A stretch of DNA of 9,535 bases from Methanosarcinales archaeon (lineage in GTDB: Archaea > Halobacteriota > Syntropharchaeia > Alkanophagales > Methanospirareceae): positions 1 to 9,535 of the forward strand of contig WJOV01000082.1 in the NCBI GenBank assembly GCA_009618475.1. Reading direction: 5' to 3'. Below the pieces are notes generated by a model. That model saw nothing but the letters and a program-made list of their open reading frames with translations. It searched no databases and was not told the DNA's origin. The position numbers and the translations under genes were made by a program. This document shows positions 5,742 through 9,535 of the stretch, in pieces. Position 1 is the first letter of the stretch; every line of letters begins with the position of its first letter.

Positions 5742-7091
5742 ATGCCGAAGATAAATAAACTTGTGATTGTTGGATGTGCGGGCGTTGGAGGACCAGCAGC
5801 GATGATGGCAAAGCGGATGGACCCTTCGCTGGACGTGACGGTGATAAGAGAAGAGGAGAATTTCTTGACGAGATGTGCGACACCTTATATCTCGGTAGAG
5901 AAAGCAACGGTAGAGGCTTCGGTCAAGGACGATGGAATGTTTCATGCCGTTGGCACTAAGTTGGTGAATGTAAAGGCAACGAGCATAGACAGGAAAGAGA
6001 AGACCGTTACTACCGCTGACGGCGCCGTTTATCCATACGATAAACTTATTTTGGCTACTGGCGGTAGGGCTATCGTTCCGCCGGTTCCGGGCGTGGACCT
6101 TGAAGGCGTTTTCACGCTCCGCACAAGTCGCGATGCAGTAAACATACGAGAATGGATAAAGGGGAAAGGAGTGATAAATGCAGTTGTTTACGGTGCGGGG
6201 GCGACTGGCTTGGAGATGGCATCAGTGCTCTCGCAGAAGGGACTAAAAGTCACGATGGTGGTTAGGTCATATATTGGCAGGATGGTGAGTCTCGACCTGG
6301 ACATGAGCGATGAACTGGAGAAATATTTTAAGGACAAGGGTGTTATTATCAGGTCACGAGAAGTAATAGAGAAGATTATGGGAGAAAAGGCGGTAGAAGC
6401 CGTTGAACTTTCTTCCGGTGATAAAATCGAGACTGACATGGTCATTCTATCAATAGGTGTTCATCCGAACGTCGAACTTGCAGAAGTCGCGGGACTTGAA
6501 ATAGGTGAGTACGGCCTGGAGGTGAACGAATACCTTCAGACATCTGACCCTGACATTTATGCGGGTGGCGACCTGATTGAGTATGAACATCTGGTCACCA
6601 AAAAACCAATACTTGGACAGATAAGACCAAATGCAGTTATAGGTGGAAGAATCATAGCAAAAAACGCACTGGGCTACGAAATAAAATTCCCAAAGTTGTT
6701 GAACAGTTTCACAGCAAAGTTGTTCGATAAGTCAATTGCATCGGTTGGTGTAACGGAAGTAATCGCGAAAGAAGAAGGGATTGATGTTTTCGTTACAAAG
6801 AAAGCAGCAAAGAGCAAGCACGTGATGATGGAAGGCGGAAAGCCTTACACCGTCAAGTTGATATTTGATAGGAATACAAAAAGGGTCATCGGAGCACAGA
6901 TAATCGCGGATGACGAACGTTCCGTCAGATATATTGACGTGATTACACTCGCAATAAGGAATGGCTGGACGGCTTTGGATTTGACAACGCTGAGATGTGC
7001 GGGTCAGCCAGAGCTATCACCGGAGCCAAGTGCAGAGCCGATAGCAATAGCTGCGGAGGACGCATTCAAAGAGTTCTATCCCCTCGCCTGA
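5742..7091 (+). CDS. FAD-dependent pyridine nucleotide-disulfide oxidoreductase (CoA-disulfide reductase/NADH oxidase type)
   Basis: A 449-residue cytoplasmic flavoprotein of the group that includes CoA-disulfide reductase, NADH oxidase and NADH-dependent persulfide reductase. The N-terminal FAD fold starts at residue 7 (LVIVGCAGVGG). Cys45 in LTRCATPYIS is the single redox cysteine expected in this group, instead of the CxxxxC pair of glutathione-reductase types. The NAD(P)H fold carries GAGATGLE (151-158), and YAGGD with Asp277 is the second FAD motif. The C-terminal dimerisation domain ends in RCAGQPELSPEPSAEP (Cys419 onward). The exact substrate cannot be told from sequence; thiol, CoA-disulfide or polysulfide reduction and oxygen or redox defence are the usual roles. 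The ATG at 5742 is chosen for its GGAGG. A broken second copy of its 3' end lies at 7801-7877. Confidence 0.87.
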   Translation: MPKINKLVIVGCAGVGGPAAMMAKRMDPSLDVTVIREEENFLTRCATPYISVEKATVEASVKDDGMFHAVGTKLVNVKATSIDRKEKTVTTADGAVYPYDKLILATGGRAIVPPVPGVDLEGVFTLRTSRDAVNIREWIKGKGVINAVVYGAGATGLEMASVLSQKGLKVTMVVRSYIGRMVSLDLDMSDELEKYFKDKGVIIRSREVIEKIMGEKAVEAVELSSGDKIETDMVILSIGVHPNVELAEVAGLEIGEYGLEVNEYLQTSDPDIYAGGDLIEYEHLVTKKPILGQIRPNAVIGGRIIAKNALGYEIKFPKLLNSFTAKLFDKSIASVGVTEVIAKEEGIDVFVTKKAAKSKHVMMEGGKPYTVKLIFDRNTKRVIGAQIIADDERSVRYIDVITLAIRNGWTALDLTTLRCAGQPELSPEPSAEPIAIAAEDAFKEFYPLA

Positions 7092-7366
7092 AACGGGAAA
7101 AACTCCCCCTTATTTGTGGTTATACTGCGGTTCTCAATACCTCTAAACTCGGCATGGTCACGTTAATCACAAAGATAAAAACCAAGCCGGGATATAATAG
7201 TATTGAAGAAGTGGGGGAAGCTTGGATGCAGAACTCGTGCTAAAAACGCTGAAGGAAGAGCTTAAGGTTGTGCTGTGAAATAATTTATATCCCTCTTAAC
7301 GACAAAAGAGAAAAAATAAGAGAGCTCGTGAGGAGCTCCCCATTCTTTTAACTTCCTATCTCTATT
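7092..7366. other. Intergenic stretch with weak hairpin and no clear gene
   Basis: After the flavoprotein stop comes a weak hairpin, GGGA (7095-7098)/TCCC (7104-7107), also present after the remnant copy. Two tiny frames exist, 7153-7242 and a TTG frame at 7222-7278 (LDAELVLKTLKEELKVVL) after a G-rich stretch. Neither has a recognisable family, and both may be gene debris. The right end holds the terminator of the minus-strand zinc-finger gene. Confidence 0.5.
7302..7338 (-). terminator. Terminator of the zinc-finger gene
   Basis: On the minus strand, GAGCTC, loop CTCAC, GAGCTC (7338-7322) forms a 6-base-pair hairpin followed by TCTTATTTTTTCTCTTTT. It lies about 30 bases after the stop of the minus-strand gene at 7367. 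Confidence 0.65.
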
Positions 7367-7627
7367 TTAGTGTGCGTACGCCGTCGCCTTCAGTATCGCG
7401 TATTGCTCTATGAGATCCGCACCACAGTTGGGGCATTTGGCATAAAGCTGCCCTAAAGTAGCTCCGCATACCGGGCATTTCTCAAGCGTATTTTTCGTCT
7501 GCATCGCATCACCCCAGACCCAACCATGATGCGCTTCCATCATGTGCTCCACTACTTTATCGACCACTGTGTCCTTGTCCTTTGCTGAAATCATCTGGTT
7601 GCATACATAACAACGTCCTTCCGCCAT
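7367..7627 (-). CDS. Small zinc-finger protein (C2H2-like finger plus zinc ribbon)
   Basis: An 86-residue protein of unknown function, probably cytoplasmic. The N-terminal half has Cys6-x2-Cys9 and, after a helix, His28 with His33/His34, a layout that could hold one zinc and recalls small DUF1059-like proteins. The C-terminal half has Cys51/Cys54 and Cys65/Cys68, a compact zinc ribbon (CPVCG...CPNCG). The start is the ATG at 7627 because GGTGAT lies 4 bases before it; the frame stays open upstream to 7723, but that part is not zinc-finger-like and would cover the promoter. It is a stand-alone transcript with its own promoter and terminator. Nucleic-acid or protein binding is a guess. Confidence 0.68.
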   Translation of the reverse strand: MAEGRCYVCNQMISAKDKDTVVDKVVEHMMEAHHGWVWGDAMQTKNTLEKCPVCGATLGQLYAKCPNCGADLIEQYAILKATAYAH

Positions 7628-7800
7628 TTTTATCACCATAATTATGTCTAATTTACGTATATTTAACCTTTTCGGTTTTTTTAACTGTTCCAATAGTGAG
7701 ACGCTGAAATATCCTATAATCATTTAACTTTTACCATTTTTTAAAACATTCATAATATCAAATGCTAAACGAGGAACACGATAGAAATTCTTTGGTAAAT
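7628..7800. other. Intergenic stretch upstream of the zinc-finger gene
   Basis: It contains the zinc-finger gene's promoter near its left end. The rest, up to the flavoprotein remnant, is A/T-rich and shows no gene I can support. Confidence 0.5.
7657..7666 (-). promoter_or_regulatory. TATA box of the zinc-finger gene
   Basis: On the minus strand, TTAAATATAC, preceded by AAAAGG, predicts a start about 25 bases on, near 7637. This leaves a leader of about 10 bases that contains the GGTGAT ribosome binding site. Confidence 0.5.
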
Positions 7801-7877
7801 GATAGGAATACAAAAAAGTCATCGGGGCACAGATAATCGCGGAAGACGCATTTAAAGAGTTCTACCCCCTCGCCTGA
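7801..7877 (+). pseudogene. Decayed 3' remnant of a second flavoprotein gene
   Basis: Bases 7801 to about 7841 match 6867 to about 6910 of the flavoprotein gene. The match then jumps about 147 bases to 7053-7091, ending at the same PLA-stop (TGA 7875-7877) and sharing the trailer to about 7894. The jump falls on GCGGA, which is present at both ends of the missing piece, as expected for deletion between short direct repeats. One base is missing in the A-run near 7811-7817, breaking the frame. After that point the four substitutions I can see (GGA/GGG, GAG/GAA, TTC/TTT, TAT/TAC) are all synonymous, so this was probably a working paralog before it was truncated. Confidence 0.85.
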
Positions 7878-7880
7878 AAC

Positions 7881-7910
7881 GGGGAAAACTCCCCTTTCAA
7901 CCTTTTTTAT
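7881..7910 (+). terminator. Probable terminator after the flavoprotein remnant
   Basis: The hairpin GGGGA (7881-7885), loop AAAC, TCCCC (7890-7894) is followed by TTTCAACCTTTTTTATTTTA. It corresponds to the weaker hairpin after the intact gene and lies just beyond the stop of the minus-strand DUF2124 gene, where it could also limit read-through. Confidence 0.45.
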
Positions 7911-7911
7911 T

Positions 7912-8385
7912 TTATTTAACAACGGTCTCCAGAGTAGTGTCCATCAGTGTATCAAAATTTATCTTCTTATCCCATCCCGCACGCTCAAAAATGTTCATGA
8001 AACAAACGCCGATGATTTTCGGTTTCTTCTCCACCGCGATAGCTTCAACCATACGAGTAACGTCCTCTGGCGAGCATCCAAATTTTGGCATCGCTAATCC
8101 ACCAAGCACTACAACCGCATCAGGATTCTTGGGGTCGCCCTTTTCATCCACAACACTATACCCAACGTTCGCTATCTCCTTTATCTTCCTTGCCTCCTTC
8201 GCATCTGCTCTCGGCACATATAACATCTCAAAACCGCGGTCACGCACCGTGTAAGCGAGCAATTCGATAAATGGCGTGCATACTGCCACCGAGCCCGTAA
8301 ACACCACCTTAGACCCTTCTTTTATATCCGCTACGCTTTCTCTAAATAGTCCCGTAAAACCTACTATCCCACTTTTCTTTTCCAT
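7912..8385 (-). CDS. DUF2124 family protein
   Basis: A 157-residue alpha/beta protein whose features match the archaeal DUF2124 family, found mainly in methanogens and relatives and without an assigned function. Recognisable segments are KVVFTGSVAVCTPFIELLAY (residues 26-45, Cys36), a tyrosine/proline strand YVPRAD (56-61), VVVLGGLAMPK (91-101) and IIGVCFMNIFERAGW (124-138, Cys128). The alternating strand-helix order suggests a Rossmann-like fold. The three Cys (36, 104, 128) could matter for metal or redox chemistry, but that is inference. ATG 8385 follows GGAGGGGTGA by about 10 bases. It lies just downstream of the CBS gene on the same strand but has its own TATA box, so it can be transcribed separately. 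Confidence 0.75.
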   Translation of the reverse strand: MEKKSGIVGFTGLFRESVADIKEGSKVVFTGSVAVCTPFIELLAYTVRDRGFEMLYVPRADAKEARKIKEIANVGYSVVDEKGDPKNPDAVVVLGGLAMPKFGCSPEDVTRMVEAIAVEKKPKIIGVCFMNIFERAGWDKKINFDTLMDTTLETVVK

Positions 8386-8420
8386 TTTATCAGTTCACCC
8401 CTCCTAACTATACTATAATC

Positions 8421-8432
8421 CATAAATATAAC
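8421..8432 (-). promoter_or_regulatory. TATA box of the DUF2124 gene
   Basis: On the minus strand, GTTATATTTATG predicts a start near 8400, only a few bases before the GGAGGGGTGA ribosome binding site. It sits inside the 58-base gap after the CBS gene. Confidence 0.45.
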
Positions 8433-8443
8433 GTGTGGAGTTT

Positions 8444-9277
8444 TTATTTTTCATCCATCTCCCTCGGATAGAACTTTTTCACATGATCCGGCGCTCTTAT
8501 CAATATATTTCTAACGCTTATAATGCCCACGAGTTCATTATTATCCATCACCGGCAGCCTTCTTATGTCATTCTTAGCCAGGAGTTCGCATGCCCGCTCC
8601 ACAGACGCTTCCGGCTCGATGGTAATCAGAGGGGACGACATAATCTCGTTTGCCCTGGTCTTACTTGCGTCCCTATCCGTCATTATAACTTTTAATGCTA
8701 TGTCACGGCCAGTAACTATTCCCACGGGTTTACCTTCCTTTGTTATCACTACGCTCCCTATCCCCAATACTTCCATCTCCTCTGATATTTTAGTGACCAG
8801 AACCTCTTCATCTTCCATGATTACTTCCACCGTCATCACATCCCCCACCTCTAACATCTCCGCAGCTACATTTTCTTCTGTCTCTGCCGGATAGAACTTG
8901 TGCACGTGCTCTGGCGCTCCTGTCAATATAGTTCTAATGCTTATAATACCCAGGAGTTTATCCTTGACCATCACCGGCAGCCTTCTTATGTCCTTCTTAG
9001 CCAACAGCTCGCATGCTTTTTCCACTGATGCTTCTGGTCCGATGGTAATCAAAGGAGCGGACATTATCTCTTTTGCTTTTATCCCACTTGGGATTCTATC
9101 CTTCATTATTACTTTCGTCGCTATGTCACGGTCAGTGATTATCCCTACGGGTTTGCCTTCCTTTGTTATCATTACACTCCCTACCTTCGACAGTTCCATG
9201 TCCCACGATATTATAGTAACCGAAACGTCTTCATCCGCAGTGATGACCGGGCTGCTCAACATATCCTTAACTTTCAT
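8444..9277 (-). CDS. Protein of four CBS domains (two tandem Bateman modules)
   Basis: A 277-residue cytoplasmic protein built only of CBS domains, which commonly bind adenine nucleotides or S-adenosylmethionine and act as energy or ligand sensors. It is an internal duplication with a 141-residue period: GKPVGIITDRDIA (41-53) recurs as GKPVGIVTGRDIA (182-194), ACELLAKKDIRRLPVM (88-103) recurs as ACELLAKNDIRRLPVM (229-244), and both modules end in a (H/K)KFYP motif (126-130 and 267-271). There is no effector domain, so it probably acts on a partner. It follows the mcrA copy on the same strand, after a terminator and with its own promoter. The ATG at 9277 lacks a good ribosome binding site and overlaps the stop of a 9-codon leader frame as ATGA. 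Confidence 0.88.
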   Translation of the reverse strand: MKVKDMLSSPVITADEDVSVTIISWDMELSKVGSVMITKEGKPVGIITDRDIATKVIMKDRIPSGIKAKEIMSAPLITIGPEASVEKACELLAKKDIRRLPVMVKDKLLGIISIRTILTGAPEHVHKFYPAETEENVAAEMLEVGDVMTVEVIMEDEEVLVTKISEEMEVLGIGSVVITKEGKPVGIVTGRDIALKVIMTDRDASKTRANEIMSSPLITIEPEASVERACELLAKNDIRRLPVMDNNELVGIISVRNILIRAPDHVKKFYPREMDEK

Positions 9278-9303
9278 CTTTTCTTTTTCGCCCCCTTTTT
9301 CAT
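9274..9303 (-). CDS. Possible leader peptide (9 codons) coupled to the CBS gene
   Basis: An ATG at 9303 follows a strong GGGAGGGG ribosome binding site and encodes MKKGAKKKR, stopping at TGA, which overlaps the CBS start as ATGA. Either translation of the CBS protein is coupled to this mini-frame, or the real start is 9303. Adding a single G to the G5 run at 9291-9295 would join the two frames into one 286-residue protein, so a sequencing error or slippage is also possible. Confidence 0.4.
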   Translation of the reverse strand: MKKGAKKKR

Positions 9304-9330
9304 AATCCCCTCCCGTAATATGAACACTTT

Positions 9331-9348
9331 CCTTTTTAAAAAGGATTG
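9331..9348 (-). promoter_or_regulatory. BRE/TATA promoter of the CBS gene
   Basis: On the minus strand, CAATCC followed by TTTTTAAAAAGG forms a BRE plus TATA box. The predicted start is near 9313, leaving a leader of about 10 bases before the ATG at 9303. The core CCTTTTTAAAAAGG (9331-9344) is a perfect palindrome. Confidence 0.55.
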
Positions 9349-9402
9349 CTTTAAACTAGAAATGACGCTTTATTTTTGGATTTGGAATTAGAAATCAGTG
9401 TC

Positions 9403-9440
9403 TAAAAAATAAAAGGAGGGAGAAAAAAACTTCTCCCCTC
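9403..9440 (-). terminator. Terminator of the right-hand mcrA
   Basis: On the minus strand, GGGAGAA, loop GTTTTT, TTCTCCC (9437-9418) is followed by TCCTTTTATTTTTTAG. It occupies the same place as the hairpin after the truncated mcrA but has a different stem sequence. Confidence 0.65.
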
Positions 9441-9443
9441 AAC

Positions 9444-9535
9444 TTTTTACCGTTTTGTTTGTTTTTTGTTTGTTTGACTTTATACTCTTGCACCGGGTTC
9501 TCTGCCGTAATAACCGGCGACTATCAGGTCTCTCT
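9444..9535 (-). repeat. Inverted repeat, right arm (mcrA 3' end)
   Basis: The reverse complement of these 92 bases is identical to 5273-5364. The repeat continues beyond the window edge, so only its inner boundary is visible, at 9443/9444. Confidence 0.95.
9480..9535 (-). CDS. mcrA: 3' end of a second methyl-coenzyme M reductase alpha gene (cut by window edge)
   Basis: The last 17 codons, RDLIVAGYYGREPGARV and stop, are visible on the minus strand. They are identical in DNA to the end of the truncated copy at 3892-5328. mcrA is normally the last gene of the mcr operon and here is followed by a terminator, so this copy is likely the full-length operon member, though its 5' part is outside the window. 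Confidence 0.88.
   Translation of the reverse strand, partial: RDLIVAGYYGREPGARV

Noticed and set aside
7153..7278. Two tiny frames (29 and 18 codons) after the flavoprotein gene
   Set aside because: No family resemblance and overlapping each other in different frames; at most gene debris.
7628..7723. 32-residue N-terminal extension of the zinc-finger protein
   Set aside because: It covers the TATA box and ribosome binding site, and the ATG at 7627 directly follows GGTGAT.
8898..9305. Plus-strand frames opposite the CBS gene (also 8523-8894)
   Set aside because: They repeat with the CBS duplication and are the antisense of its conserved motifs; hydrophobic content is an effect of the opposite strand, not a membrane protein.
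5273..9535. Inverted mcrA ends read as terminal repeats of a transposon
   Set aside because: The arms are coding sequence of mcrA plus trailer, with no transposase or target duplication between them; the segment holds ordinary chromosomal genes.

Overview
The window looks like archaeal DNA from an anaerobic methane oxidiser of the ANME-1 group (Ca. Methanophagales). The main evidence is the McrA-like reading frame at 3892-5328. It carries the ANME-1 cysteine-rich patch and a valine where methanogen McrA has the methylated active-site glutamine. An AtwA-type methyl-coenzyme M reductase activation ATPase, a DUF2124 protein, TATA-box promoters with short or absent leaders, and many zinc-ribbon proteins fit the same picture. 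No rRNA, tRNA or CRISPR array was seen.

Layout. Left edge: the tail of an unidentified gene, then a chimeric gene (148-1896) in which a DUF134 DNA-binding domain is joined in frame to AtwA at the Walker A loop of its first ATPase domain. A GbsR/MarR-like regulator (1901-2395, minus) converges on it with a gap of only 4 bases. A tyrosine recombinase with a tandem zinc-ribbon tail (2512-3831, minus) follows. Divergent from it is an mcrA frame lacking about the first 100 codons but otherwise open (3892-5328, plus). Next come its terminator, a 131-base cluster of four perfect triloop hairpins, and a CoA-disulfide-reductase-like flavoprotein (5742-7091, plus). The right half is mostly on the minus strand: an 86-residue zinc-finger protein, a decayed remnant of a second flavoprotein gene (plus strand), a DUF2124 protein and a four-CBS-domain protein. 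At the right edge lies the 3' end of a second mcrA copy on the minus strand, presumably the end of the real mcr operon.

How it fits together. The theme is methyl-coenzyme M reductase: the enzyme itself (two copies of its alpha subunit, one 5'-truncated), an activation ATPase (AtwA) and a methanogen-associated conserved protein (DUF2124). The region has clearly been rearranged. It shows a gene fusion at AtwA, a truncated mcrA whose breakpoint abuts the promoter of an integrase, an inverted mcrA 3' end identical over 92 bases, and a flavoprotein gene remnant with an internal deletion. Whether these rearrangements are biological or partly an assembly effect around the repeated mcrA cannot be settled from the sequence alone.
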